Shown here piece by piece: positions 46,636-58,861 of a DNA stretch of 64,000 nt. A model generated the notes under the pieces. The model saw nothing but the letters and a program-made list of their open reading frames with translations. It was not told the DNA's origin and searched no databases. The stretch lies in the NCBI GenBank assembly GCA_018857735.1, contig JABMCL010002295.1, positions 324,501 to 388,500 of the forward strand, in the 5' to 3' direction. The stretch comes from Alviniconcha marisindica (lineage: Eukaryota > Mollusca > Gastropoda > Provannidae). Each line of letters begins with the position of its first letter. The stretch's first letter is position 1. A program made the position numbers and the translations under genes.

Positions 46636-48149
46636 GGAAGTTCGGAGACTGGCCCAAGGGAATAGAGAGAGAAGGCCGATGTTTCCCGGTTATGTTCCAT
46701 GTTGGAAGTGTAGCAGTGTGGGTGAAGATAACGTCAGTGAAGAAAAGTTGATCATTTGTTAGACATTTACAACAGGTTCTCTATGAAGAGGTATGACACT
46801 ACACTGCCATCACCAGGATGATTCTGCACTGAGATAGGCAGTGAGGTTGCCCCCTTTTTGCTGTTTCACTTACTGTGGTGTGAGGGGCCAAAAAAAAAGA
46901 AACACATGACTGTGATGTATGGAAAAGAAGTGCTGCAATTTATTTAAAAAAAGAGTGTCAAATCAGAAAACGTGTTGTTATCTTTGTTTTACTGAGGCCA
47001 GCAAGGATATGATCCCCAGGTTTGATCCTGACTTGCAAGTGCAGATGTGCAGGGTGGTTTTGGTTGGATTCACATAAAAACAAACATAAATATTGTACCG
47101 TTAGCTGGTGATTGGATTTTACGATATTTGTACAAGCATACAAGACATGCTGTCCTGGTTCAACAGAAATACCTTCCCTTGAATAGATAGGCCCACTGTA
47201 CTGGTCCACTGGACAACATGAAAGCATTTTAAAACAGAAAAAGTAATAGGCAGAACATTGTTCCATGTCTTCATGAATAATAATGGATAGCTGTTAAGCA
47301 GTGCAAATCTTTTTGCGGAACAAAAACTCAGTGCACTATCACACAACATCCACACTCATAATGTATGCATGTACACGTGTAGACAATAGTAAACATACCG
47401 CAGTTGCAAAAACGAGAAAACAAGAAGGGGGAGTAAAGAAAAAGAAAAAAAAAGGAAGTAAAACCACCAAACAAGCCTGTAATAATGCAAAGAGTTATGG
47501 AAATTATTTTCTCTCTGATCACAAAATTTATTTGCAAGACATGTTGTATCCAGAGATAATAATAATCATTCTTAAAAAGTGCTTTTCTCGAACCAGAGTT
47601 AAACTCACTGCGCTGTACACACATAACAAAAACCACATTAACATACATTTGAACAAAGGGAACCTTAAATATTGTAGTCTACCGTTATCATCTATCAAAC
47701 AATAACCACGTTATATATACACATCCCACACATGCACAGTGACATGCACGCTTGTCCACTCAGACACAACAATTAATAAATGATCGATATTCTCAACAAC
47801 AGCAACACCAAATTGAGCCTGTCTTCTCACCCGCACGCCCTGTGCCTCCTTCTTTTGCCTGGATCTCTCGTGCTTTCTCCCTCCCCACTTCAAGTGACCA
47901 TAGGGGTTGGTGTATTGGTGTATTTGTAAGGTCCTGGGTTTTTCGTTTGTTTGCAAGGGATGGATAAGGAATTAGTGATCACTGGACATGCTGCAGAATA
48001 AACAGCAGCAATGGAAGGTCTGTTTGCCATGAAGACACAGATTGTACCTCACAGCCAGCAACCAGACCCTACAGACACGGGTGAGGAAACTGTCCGAGAA
48101 AATCCCTTCTGGTCAAGGGGAAACAACTTGCCAAAAGCCAGTGACCTGA
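46636..48149. other. Gene-free stretch downstream of TEPSIN
   Basis: AT-rich; I find no coding exon, RNA gene or clear repeat apart from an A-rich run near 47450. Confidence 0.5.
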
Positions 48150-48645
48150 AGTGGAGTCCATACCCCGGAAGTCGACTGTTACCATGAACCTACGCTTCTC
48201 ATTGCCACTCTTCCTGCAGACACAACACATGCCTGGCCTTGCCTTAGTGTACCCACTACTGGAATATGGCTCATTGGCCTGGAACCCACACCTGGAGCAA
48301 GACATGGACACGTTGGAGCGCACTGAGCGTTCAAGTTCAATGCTACTTTTCGTCCATAGAGACGGCCACCTCGACTTACACACAGCCCCCGAGCTCTGAA
48401 TGATGCACTGAACGAAAGGCAGCCTGCTTCATCATCATCAACTACACACACACACTAGCAATATCTGGCCCACGCACACACGAGGCATTTACATCAGAAA
48501 TAATAAGTGTGACATCAAAGCAGCCGTCTTTGTTTTTATCAAGACTGCTGTGGACTGGAACCACCTTGTCAATGCAGCAGTCCATGCCCAATCAGAAGAC
48601 AGTTTCAAGTCTGTTCTTGCAGCCTCGCAAAATCAGCAGCCCTAA
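48150..48645 (+). mobile_element. Non-LTR retrotransposon fragment (RT C-terminal region)
   Basis: Reads LVYPLLEYGSLAWNPHLEQD then a D-x-L-E-R end, the typical L-x-P-x-L-E-Y-x-x-x-x-W motif. After a family A repeat it continues as KTAVDWNHLVNAA with a D-S-F-K-S-V-L end and a stop at about 48645. Only the thumb and C-terminal part is present. Confidence 0.75.
48335..48398 (-). mobile_element. Dispersed repeat family A, inserted in the RT fragment
   Basis: GTTCAATGCTACTTTTCGTCC, GACGGCCACCTCGACTTAC and AGCTCTG match family A. It interrupts the retrotransposon fragment, so the RT is older. Confidence 0.7.
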
Positions 48646-48678
48646 ATACCATAATACACACTAACCACACAAAGTAAT

Positions 48679-48875
48679 GGTGAGCCGAAAGTATTAACTG
48701 AAGTGTTTTAATGTGGACTTCTGTAAGGGGATTGCAGCACACTGACTGAAATTAAGCTAGAACCTGTAACGAAGCATGAGATGACCTATAAAGTATTGGT
48801 GAGCCGAAAGCATTAACTGAAGTATTTTAATGTGGATTTCTGTAAGTGGATCGCAGCACACACTGAATAAAACCT
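48679..48875. repeat. ~115-bp tandem duplication
   Basis: GGTGAGCCGAAAGTATTAAC, TTTTAATGTGGACTTCTG and GCAGCACAC occur twice with about 90 percent identity, just beyond the 3' end of the U2 gene. Confidence 0.85.
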
Positions 48876-48939
48876 ATAATGAACTGGCTGCATTCGCTGG
48901 GTTTGACTGATTTTAGATTTGTTATTCTCCCCGAAAGGG

Positions 48940-49129
48940 GAGTGGGCCGATCCTGGAGGTACTGCAATACCAGGCCAACCCGTGGCGAAGGCGGAGCAAG
49001 CCCCTGACACTTCGCCGAGGTTCAAAAATCAGTTTAATATCGAAGCCCCCATATAGGGAGCGTATCAGATATTAAGCTGATAAGAACAGATACTACACTT
49101 TGATCTTAGCCAAAAGGCCGAGAAGCGAT
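48940..49129 (-). ncRNA. U2 spliceosomal snRNA
   Basis: Read on the minus strand from 49129: ATCGCTTCTCGGCCTTTTGG, AAGATCAAAGTGTAGTATC with the GTAGTA branch-site recognition element, TTCTTATCAGCTTAATATC, the Sm site ATTTTTG near 49027 flanked by AAACTG and AACC, then the stem III/IV region ending GGATCGGCCCAC. Total is about 190 nt, the normal length. The 3' end is approximate. U2 pairs with intron branch points and with U6 in the spliceosome. The core looks complete, so this is probably functional rather than a retropseudogene; no poly(A) tail or target duplication is seen. Confidence 0.95.
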
Positions 49130-49199
49130 ACCATGTCAGAGTAAAAGTTGAGCGTACTTCGAAGCCATTGCTGAAATAGTTATGGTGTGCTAATGCGTG

Positions 49200-51800
49200 T
49201 AGAGAAAAAAGACTTGTTTAAGTCCAGTAAAACATTTATTCAATTAAGTTAATTTTTCAACAATGTAATATAAATTATCATTTTGTTGGCGTATCGTTTT
49301 TGTGCAAAATGTGTTACAAGTGCAATAATTCAAGCAAACATTGTTACTTACGGTCCCCAAAGATGTTACCTCAAATAGCTTTTTCTTCTAATCCAAATTG
49401 AGGCTGAGAACCAAGATCGGTAACTACCAGGCAGCGCAACAGCAGTCCGGATTACTAACAAACAAACAAAAAGAACAAAAGTAAGTGTCGGTGGAATTAG
49501 ATGATTGAAGGGAGCCACGAGGATGGCGGAAAAAGATTTACTATTCCACTAGACATGCCTTCTCGTTTTGCAATTAACTAATGTCAATCATGATCGTGTC
49601 TTGCCCAATCGGCCTGACTAAAGGGAGCGAAGCGTGTTCTAATGGTAGTCGCAAAAATCTGAGCAGTTTTAGTAGCATAAACAGTAATTAACAACTTACA
49701 TGTTCGGAACGATAAACTGTGAATAACGGTATGTAAAGGTTATGGAACACACGACTATATTGTGGCATTAAACTTTGACATAACTACTATTATTAAAGAA
49801 AATCTCTATCAAGGGCTGCATTGAAAGGAAGAGAGTTCTCTCCCATAGACCATGAACGAAAAGTCCACTGAGACTGCTCAATGCTCTGGTAGTGGAGTTT
49901 GTTTGGGAGTTATCCAGGACACCTTTTGATGGTATTAATAAAGAAACTGTTCTTCTATCTGGCAATGTCAGGTAAAAAGATTAAGAAATGTTTTTGTATC
50001 ATTACTGAGGAGCACTCGTGATGCAGCTGCTCTGCCGAACTGCTACCATTTTCATCCTCACACAAAAGATCAGACCCAGTGTAAAAAAACAGAATAAGAA
50101 CATAAAAAGAAGTAAAATGTTTCAATTAACAGTTGCATAAAACTTGGGAGAGAAATAAATAAAACAACGGGGAGGTGCGGTGCTGAGCACATTCACCAAC
50201 TCATACGGCTTTATAGAAGTTTCACATCATCATAATTATTTCTGCTGATGTGAAAATTAGAAAAGGGTCCGATACAGAAAAAGGCTAAATGCCAAAGTGT
50301 CCATTTTTACAAATACCACTTTTCTGACAGCGCTATGTTGCTGTGTGTGTGTGAATGTCAAGTGGTACCGTGGACCTGTGTCTTGCGCATGGGGGAGGGG
50401 GTTGAGATGTAAACGTTTCCAAGTGTCTATTCCATCATGTTTCATTATTCTTCACTTTCTATTTATTTTACACTATGCTATTACTTTTTGTTCTTCTGAT
50501 TTTGTGTGTGTGTTGTTTTTCTCTCTCTCTCCCTGTATCATTTGTGTTTGTATGATTTTACTGATATGAAATTATTTTCTACTGATGTGTTGGTTGGTTA
50601 ACTGGTTTTCCATGTACTGAGTTGTATGTCTTTATAATTAACTGCCTGCACATTGGTCAGTAACTGGCATGAACTAAATTCAAAGCTACAGCTGAGTGGC
50701 ACACTAAAGACAACCCACTCTTGCATAAATAATATGCAAAACAGAACTACACACTCTTTGTCCAACATACTTTATTCACAGGGTACAAGAGCATTGAAAT
50801 TTAAGATCTTGCTTTAAAATGCCCAGTTTAAAAAGTAGTAAAAGATATGAAGCTGAATGACCCAAAAGTCTCATGTCACTCAACTGTAAACTAAACAGTG
50901 CATCTTAAAACAAATCCTTTTTAGTATTCCATTTGATCTTTTAACCTGTGGACAAATGTTTGAAATGCCTAGCTGGAGTGATCTCCCATTCTGAATGCAA
51001 GTTATTGCCATTGCCCAAGATATTTATTCATCTGTAGACAGTGTACTGTGAATGTCATATCCATCCAGGATTTACAGGTTTATATAAAGGTACTATGTGG
51101 GCTTATAATTCCATTCAGGATTTTCTGTGATTTTTCTTTCTTTCAAAGATGTTGACTCCACCTTGTGCTGTGAACAGGATTTATTTAGTGTGAAAGGTCT
51201 TCAGTTTCATTCCTTTGTTCCTGTTGTGTAATTTTTTATGCTGGATATCCAAGTCAGTAAGGTCTCCAGTCCCATCTGGACACTGGTCATACACATGCAT
51301 ACGCACACATAAAGATACACACACAACTTACAGACACAAAAAGATGTGCACACACCCACAATACTCAAAGGTGGACACACATTTTCACAAACAGATGTTT
51401 AATAAAACTTCAACACAAAAAGGCAAGCAAATTGCAAATCATAAAATGGATCATCACAGATTATCCATGCACACATCTGCAAATAAAACCTCCAGACTGT
51501 CAAGCAAAGCAAAGTGGTCACGACAGTTCCAAAGAAAACAACCAAAACACTATTATCATAAGAGTACATACACTCCATTTAAAGAAAACATTCACCAGAT
51601 GTCACCAACCCACAAGCAGATATTGATGTAGCTACCTGACCAGAATCATTACAACTTATATATAAATAACAGATCACCAGATTTTCTTTTATACTCGGAA
51701 CTACATCATCTTGACTGCAATGTAGTTAGCTTCTTTAATTTTAAGATCACAACAATCACACTGGGTCACCTTGGGATAAGCAAAAACTTGTAGTACATGT
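49200..51800. other. Gene-free stretch
   Basis: AT-rich intergenic DNA. I see no convincing exon on either strand. Short open frames at 49768-49965 (minus) and 51215-51631 (plus) have no recognised homology. Confidence 0.5.
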
Positions 51801-52320
51801 AGTACTTGAAATGTAACACCCAGTCAACCATGCCAGTTATATTAGGGCAACAAATTTAAATCACAAGTAAATGTCTGATTAACAATTCAAAATAATAATA
51901 ATTGGATTTTAATGTCCTGTCAACCACACAGGGTCATCTCAGGGCAACAACAATTCACAACACTTCATAACAATCCAACAGTTTGCAACTTAAATATATT
52001 ACAAGGTCGAAACACAGTCCATCAAATTACAAGTTTCTTGGATTTTAACATTCTGACAACCACACAGGGTCACCTCTGGACAAATCAAATTCAGAATGCT
52101 TCTGCACCTGTTTCAAACACAAGTCACAAAATCATAAGTAAAAAGCCGACACAATCCTGGAAGCAACACAGTCAACAGCAAACATAGCCAAGTTAGAACA
52201 GTCAGTAATAAGCATATCTCAATATTTGCATTTAACTTGTAAATTTACGACTGACAGTTGATGCCTTGAGCCCAGTCAACCACATAGGGTTATATTCAAG
52301 TTGGTTACCCTGTGGACACC
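51740..52320. repeat. Cluster of dispersed repeat family B/C fragments
   Basis: Repeated cores CAACCACACAGGGTCA with GGATTTTAA upstream at 51903-51945 and 52037-52080; variants at 51755-51785, 51814-51850 and 52270-52295. The same core is found at 39945-39985, 58872-58915 and about 60876-60910. Confidence 0.6.
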
Positions 52321-52477
52321 CATACAGACTAAAAATTATGTCACCAGTGAAACAAAAGGTTTCTGATGTGCGCACAACACACACAACCAACATCCCACTA
52401 ACCAGCCAATCATGAAGAGATTTGAAGACCAAAAGGGATGAGACCTGAAAAAAATACCCCCCCAAAACATCCACACC

Positions 52478-53090
52478 ATGGAAAATCAAGATCACCATTC
52501 CAACAGTTGCAGCTCTCTGGGCTCCATTGTCCAGAACATGTTTGAGGATGCAAGGCTCAATGGAACAATGCCTTCAACTTCCAACCAAGAGACCGGCAAC
52601 ATCACACTACCAAGCCTCCCGGTACCAAACACTGGTGCAGCCCCAACCGACCAGCAGGACAAAGTCAAAAACCTCCTGGAGCTAACCAAACTGTTGACGG
52701 AACTCAACACTAGCCTCAATCTGATGGCAAAAGAAATCCACGAGGGCACATACCGACCCTGTTGGATCACTAAAATAATTTTCTCCCCAACATTTACTTG
52801 TGGGGAGAAAAAGATGAGAGACCGCATCAGCAGGGAGGCCCGCCAACTAGCTGGCCATGCCTACACCAAGTACAAAGCAGACAGCCTAGCCTTTCTATGA
52901 AAGGAGATACAAGCCATGAAGAATGTGAAGGATGGAGCACTAACGGCTGCCAGATCTTTCAGTACAAAAGAGTGGCGGGAACTGAGCGAAGACTCAATGC
53001 AGCCATAGAAGCTGAGGTGGAAAAAAACAAAGTACTGGAGGTGGAAGACTACCCATCCCAGCAGGAAAACAGCTATCACCCCTACACATG
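52478..53090 (+). pseudogene. Gag-like ORF, array copy A
   Basis: Begins MENQDH and runs 140 codons to a TGA inside a conserved stretch where other copies read L-R-K-E-I. It continues degenerate to about 53090. The N-terminal part is Asn/Thr/Pro-rich, then an amphipathic leucine-rich helix (LLELTKLLTELNTSLNLMAK) and E-I-H-E-G-T-Y-R-P-C-W. It precedes the RT fragment at 53405, as ORF1 precedes ORF2 in L1/Tx1-type elements, but I do not recognise the protein family. A retroelement ORF1 is inference. Confidence 0.6.
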
Positions 53091-53404
53091 AAGCTACAAA
53101 AAAAAGATCAAACTTCTGTCAAGTCCCCCAAAGTCTTCAACGGCAGGGGTCACACTTTTTCCCCAAGAAGGATAAACCTCTTGCTGCTAAAGCTGTTGCC
53201 TAAAACCCATAACAAAATGAACACATGGGAATACTAACAAGATAAACAAACAAACAGGTGCAAATCTGTGCACACAAGAAACAAACTATTATATGAAGCA
53301 GAGAGAGAAAAACAACAAAACAAGGTGGGACAGCCCCAAAAGAGGCAAAGGCATCAGAGCTTGCCCAGGTACAGCCTAGGGTGTAAATACTAGACAACAG
53401 AGAG

Positions 53405-54076
53405 ATGCCCATGCAGTATTTCTATAGAAAAGAACTAAACCAAGGAAAGAGACTAGTCATTGAGAAGGATGGAACCAAGTGCACACCTTCCAATACCATT
53501 GTCAATTCCTTTTTTGATTTTGACCAAGCTCTGTACAGCCAAGATGATAGCCCCACTGTGGTGGGGAAGGTTTTATGTGACCTACCTAAGGTCAAAGATG
53601 AAGATGCTGAGCTGCTTGAGCAGGATGTCACCAGCATAGGACAGACGGAGAACAACAAATCTCTGGGGCCGGACAGCTATCCCAAGGAGTTCTGTTTGTT
53701 TCCTGTCTCATCTGCCTCTCTTTCTCCTTAGAGTGTACCATATCATGTACGAGATAGGGACCATGTTCGATTCATAAAAAATGTCATATATATATATATA
53801 AGTTTATAACCTCGTTGTGTAAAGATGAGAAACATCCTGAACTGCCTAAAAATTACAGACCCATTTCTTTGTTAAATGTAGTTTACAACTGGGGACTTTG
53901 TCACACTCAGAGAAACTGTTTCGCATAACTTTACTGTGTAAAGTAATAACTTTGTGTTTTATACTACTACTATGCCCAGTCAACCAGTACGGTTATATCA
54001 GGGTGAACCCTGAACTTCCTAAGAATTACAGACCAGTCTCGTTGAATGTAGACTACAAGATCTTGACTGTAGGGGT
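53405..54076 (+). mobile_element. L1/Tx1-like non-LTR retrotransposon, RT segment 1 (broken)
   Basis: 53405-53730 reads VNSFFDFDQALYSQDD, L-C-D-L-P-K-V and ENNKSLGPDSYPKEF, the region before the RT palm. 53824-53880 has LPKNYRPISLLNV-like codons, and 54004-54073 repeats a related LPKNYRPVSLNVDYKILTV. Between them lies a family B insertion (53972-54008). No endonuclease domain is visible upstream. Confidence 0.75.
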
Positions 54077-54323
54077 GTCCACAGGGTAACCGACTTGGAA
54101 ACATTTCCAGTTTGAATCTCCAAGGCAGGCAACAGGAAAGGGGGCATTAAAAAAAAAATGATGTCACCCGCAAAACAAGAGGTTTATGATGTGCGCACAA
54201 CACACACGACCAACATTCCACCAACGAGCCAATTGTGAAGCGACAAAAAGGGACGAAACCACATTCTAAACTAGAGCTACCCAATATAAGCCAAAAATAC
54301 CCCCCCCAAAAAACATCCACACC

Positions 54324-54960
54324 ATGGAAAACCAAGATCACAATGACTCAGTTTCAGCTCTCGGAACATGCTCGAAGACGCAAGCCTCAATGGCACGATG
54401 CCGTCGACTCCCAACAACGAGTCCAGCAACATCACACTGCCGAGCCTCCCAGTACCAAACATTGGCAGGACAAAGTCAAAAACCTCTTGGAGCTAACCAT
54501 ACTGCTGACGGAACTTAATGTCAGCCTCAACCTGATGGCAAAGGAGATCCACGAGGGCACATACTGCCCCTGTTGGGTCACCAAAATCTTCCGACATTTA
54601 CTTGCGGGGAGAAAAAGACGAAAGAGACTGAATTAGCAGGGAAGCCCGGCAACTGGCATCCAATGCGTACAACAAGTACAAGGCAGAAAGCTTGGCCTTT
54701 CTAAGAAAGGAAATTCCAAGCCACAAAAAATGCAATGGACAAAGCACTAACAACGGCCAGATCGTTCAGCACAAAATCTTCTGACATTTACTTGCGGGGA
54801 GAAAAAGATGAAAGAGACCGAATTAGCAAGGAAGCCCGGCAACTGGTGTCCAACGCGTACAAGGCAGAAAGCTTGGCCTTTCTAAGAAAGGAAATTCAAG
54901 CCAAAAAAAATGCAATGGACAAAGCACTAACGACGGCCAGAAAAAAAAATCTACACCATG
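54324..54960 (+). pseudogene. Gag-like ORF, array copy B
   Basis: Same start (MENQDHND) and leucine-rich helix as copy A. Frame changes occur in the first 60 codons and after the CPCW-like segment. Two sub-units beginning CATTTACTTGCGGGGAG are present (54594, 54785). It passes straight into copy C. Confidence 0.6.
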
Positions 54961-56171
54961 GAAAACCAAGATCACAATGACTCAGTTTCAGCTCTCAGGA
55001 CTTCATCTTTCGGAACACCTTTGAAGATGCAATCCTCAATGGAATGATGCCGGTCGACTCCCAACGAGTCCAGCAACATCACACTACCAAGCCTCCCAGT
55101 ACCAAACATTGGCGCAGCCCCAACCCACCAGCAGGACAAAGTCAAAAACCTCCTGGAGCTAACCAGACCGCTGACGGAACCTGACACCAGCCTCAACCTG
55201 ATGGCAAAGGAGATCCACGAGGGCACATACCGCCCCTGTTGGGTCACCAAAATCTTCCAACATTTACTTGCAGGGAGAAAAAGATGAAAGAGACTCAATC
55301 AGCAGGGAAGCCCGGCAACTGGCATCCAATGTGTACAAGTACAAGGCAGAAAGCTTTGTCTTTCTAAGAAAGGAAATTCAAGTAAAAAAAAAATGCAATG
55401 GTCAAAGCACTAATGATGGCCAGATCGTTCAGCACAAAATCTGCCGACATTTACTTGCAGGGAGAAAAAGACGAAAGAGACTGAATTAGCAGGGAACCCC
55501 GGCAACTGGCGTCCTATGTGTACAAGGCTGAAAGCTTGGCCTTTCTATGAAAGGAAATTCAAGTTAAAAAAAAAATGCAATGGTCAAAGCACTAACGATG
55601 ACCAGATCATTCAGCACAAAATCTACCGACATTTATTTGCAGGGAGAAAAAGACGAAAGAGACCGAATTAGCAGGGAAGCCCGGCAACTGGCGTCCTATG
55701 TGTACAAGGCTGAAAGCTTGGCCTTTCTAAGAAAGGAAATTCAAGCCAAAAAAAAATGCAATGGACAAAGCACTTACGACGGCCAGATCATTCAGCACAA
55801 AATCTTCCAACATTTCCTTGTGGAGAGAAAAAGATGAAAGAGACCAAATTAGCAGGGAAGCCCGGCAACTGGCATTCAACAAGTACAAGGCAGAAAGCTT
55901 GGCCTTTCTAAGAAAGGAAATTCACGCCACAAAAAATGCAATGGACAAAGCACTAACGACGGCCAGATCATTCAGCACAAGGCTTAGCAAAGGCCTCAGC
56001 GCAGCCATAGAGGCCAAGGCTGCTAAAAACAAAGAGGTGCTTGAAGCAGAGGACAACCCGCCCCAGAGGGAAAACGGCTACCAATACTGCCCACAACTCT
56101 ACACGCAGAGTGACGGAAGAGGAAGCAGCAGAAGAGGGAGAGACAGAGGGTACGACACCCACAGATATTGA
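54957..56171 (+). pseudogene. Gag-like ORF, array copy C with internal expansion
   Basis: Starts MENQDHND, then a ~181-bp internal sub-unit (ACATTTACTTGC ... CAGATCATTCAGCACAAAATC) is repeated at 55260, 55448, 55630 and 55812. Since 181 is not a multiple of three, each repeat changes frame. The last part is open: KGLSAAIEAKAAKNKEV, ENGYQY and an Arg/Gly/Ser-rich end (RGSSRRGRDRGYDTHRY). Confidence 0.65.
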
Positions 56172-56414
56172 TGGGACCCCCCACAAAAAATGATTTTTGA
56201 AGACCCCGCCTTTAACAGCAGAGGTCACACGTTTTCCAAAGAAGGATGGACCTCGTTGTTGCTTAAAACCCACAAACACATGGGAACATCCCACCAATGA
56301 GCCAGTCATGAAGAGACTTGAAGACAAAAACGGACGAGACCACACTCTAAATTAGAGCTACCCAATATAAACCAAAAATCCCCCCCCCCCAAAAAATAAT
56401 AATAATTCTACATC

Positions 56415-57269
56415 ATGGAAAACCAAGATCACAATGACTCACAGTTTCAGCTCTCAGGACTCCATCATTCGGAACACCTTTGAAGACGCAATCCTCAATG
56501 GAACGATGCCGGTCGACTCCCAATGAGTCCAGCAACATCACACTACCAAGCCTCCCAGTACCAAACATTGGCGCAGCCCCAACCCACCAGCAGGACAGTC
56601 AAAAACCTCCTGGAGCTAACCAGACCGCTGACGGAACCTGACACCAGCCTCAACCTGATGGCAAAGGAGATCCACGAGGGCACATACCGCCCCTGTTGGG
56701 TCACCAAAATCTTCCAACATTTACTTGCGGGGAGAAAAAGATGAAAGAGAGGGAAGCCCGGCAACTGGCATCCAATGTGTACAACAAGTACAAGGCAGAA
56801 AGCTTGGTCTTTCTAAGAAAGGAAATTCAAGTTAAAAAAAAATGCAATGGTCAAAGCACTAACGATGGCCAGATGTTCAGCACAAAATCTGCCGACATTT
56901 ACTTGCAGGGAGAAAAAGACGAAAGAGACCGAATTAGCAGGGAAGCCCGGCAACTGGCGTCCTATGTGTACAAGGCTGAAAGCTTGGCCTTTCTAAGAAA
57001 GGAAATTCAAGCCACAAAAAAATGCAATGGACAAAGCACTATTGACGGCCAGATCATTCAGCACAAGAGAGCGACGGCAGCTTAGCAAAGGCCTCAGCGC
57101 AGTCATAGAGGCCGAGGCTGCTAAAAACAAAGAGGTGCTCGAAGCAGAGGACAACCCGCCCCAGAGGGAAAACGGCTACCAATACCGCCCACAACCCTAC
57201 ATGCGGAGCGGCGGAAGAGGAAGCAGCAGAAGAGGGAGAGGCAGATGGTATGACACCCACAGATATTGA
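56415..57269 (+). pseudogene. Gag-like ORF, array copy D
   Basis: Start region MENQDHND, an early stop, two sub-units (56718, 56896) and an open C-terminal part (57027-57269) with RRQLSKGLSAVIEAEAAKN and the RG-rich tail. Confidence 0.65.
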
Positions 57270-57523
57270 TGGGACCCCCACCAAAAAAAATTCACTTTTT
57301 TCAAGACCCCGCCTTCAGCAGAGGTAACTTTTTCCAAAGAAGGATGGACCTCTTGTTGTTGCAAACATTGCTGCTTAAAACCCAAAACAAACACATGGGT
57401 ACATCCCACCAATGAGCCAATCATGAAGAGACTTGAAGACAAAAAGGGACAAGACCACTCTAAACTAGAGCTACCCAATATTCGCCAATAATACCCCCTC
57501 CAAAAAACACACACATCCACATC

Positions 57524-58083
57524 ATGGAAAACCAAGATCACAACGTCTCCGACAGTTTCAGCTCTCAGGACTCCATCATTCGGAACATGTTCGAAGATGC
57601 AAGCCTCAATGGCACGGTGCCGTTGACTCGCAACGAGTCCGGCAACATCACACTACCGAGCCTCCCGGTACCAAACAGTGGTGCTGCCCCAACCGACCAG
57701 CAGGACAAAGTAAAAAAACTCCTGGAGCTAACCAGACCGCTGACGGAACTTAACGCCAGCCTCAACCTGATGGCGAAGGAGATCCATGAGAGCACGTACT
57801 GCCCCTGTTGGGTCATCAAAATCTTCTGACATTTACTTGCGGGGAGAAAAAGATGAAAGAGACCGAATTAGCAGGGAAGATCATGCAGCACAAGAGATCG
57901 CCGGCAGCTTAGCAAAGGCCTCAGTGCAGCCATAGAGGCCGAGGCTGCTAAAAACAAAGAGGTGCTCGAAGCAGAGGACAACCTGCCCCAGAGGGAAAAC
58001 GGCTACCAATACCGCCCACAACCCTACACACGGAGCGGCAGAAGAGGGAGAGGCAGAGGGTACAACACCCACAGATACTGATG
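57524..58083 (+). pseudogene. Gag-like ORF, array copy E
   Basis: Best-kept N-terminal half: MENQDHNVSDSFSSQDSI through the leucine-rich helix to CPCWVIKIF then TGA at about 57827. One shortened sub-unit follows (57829), then the RG-rich tail reads in another frame to 58083. Confidence 0.65.
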
Positions 58084-58541
58084 GGACCCCCCACCAAAAA
58101 ATCACTTTTTCAACGGCAGGGGTCACACTTTTTCCAAAGAATAATGGACTTCTTGCTGTTGCAAAAGTTGTTGCTTAAAACCCAAAACATATTAACACCA
58201 ACAAAATACACAAAGACGTGCAAATCATAGCACGAAAGAACAAAACAGATAAAGCCTCCCTCCCTCCAAAAAACTACTGCAAACCTCAAAGATGGGTAGT
58301 AATAAACACACGAACAAAATCAAGTATCTTGCCTGAAACCCGAGCACACTGTACAAAAAAAAAAAGAGAAAGTAACACTAAGCCGTGAAAATGTCGGGGC
58401 GAATCAAACAGAACCCTCACCTATAAACTAATAAAGAGGTTTCCCCAAAGCCCGAGCAGAATTGCTCCAAAAGCCAAAAAACAGTCTGCCAACATTCATA
58501 AACCATCCAAAATCTCCAGGGGTGTCCACAGGGTAACTGAA

Positions 58542-58658
58542 AAATTTCCAGTTCGAATCTCCAAGGATGAAGCCTCGATGCCTTTGCCTCTTTTTGGGCT
58601 TGTGATTTAGTGTTACGAGATCAGGAGCTTCATCCTTGTAGATTTTAACTGGAAATTT
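58542..58658. repeat. 32-bp inverted repeat (potential hairpin)
   Basis: Arms 58542-58573 and 58627-58658 share AAATTTCCAGTT and AAGGATGAAGC with about four mismatches and a ~53-nt loop. It lies where the insertion rejoins the RT. Confidence 0.85.
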
Positions 58659-58669
58659 GTACATTGTAC

Positions 58670-58861
58670 ACCTGGACCAAACATGTGCAGTCTTGGCAAG
58701 ATCCGTTATTGACAGCTGTAACCTCATTAGAAACCAGCTGGATTTTTGCAGCTCCAAGAATTGACCTGGCATTAATTTTTATTATCCATTGACCAGGAGA
58801 AAGCTTTCGATAGAGTAAACCACCAGTATATGCTGAGCATCCCGAGAGCCTTTGGCCTTGG
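58670..58861 (+). mobile_element. L1/Tx1-like RT segment 2
   Basis: Reads DQTCAVLARSVIDSCNLIRN up to a stop, then in a shifted frame IDQEKAFDRVNHQYM, the RT palm motif A with the expected D-Q-E-K-A-F-D-R-V signature. Stops at RAFGLG, where a family B/C repeat is inserted. Confidence 0.8.

Larger units (their letters stand above)
54072..58540 (+). mobile_element. Insertion carrying the gag-like tandem array
   Basis: GGGGTGTCCACAGGGTAAC starts this block right after the RT coding stretch ending YKILTV. The same string recurs at about 58519-58538, just before the RT resumes (about 58670). An inverted copy lies at 52299-52321. The block holds four tandem copies of the gag-like unit (B-E). Confidence 0.6.
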
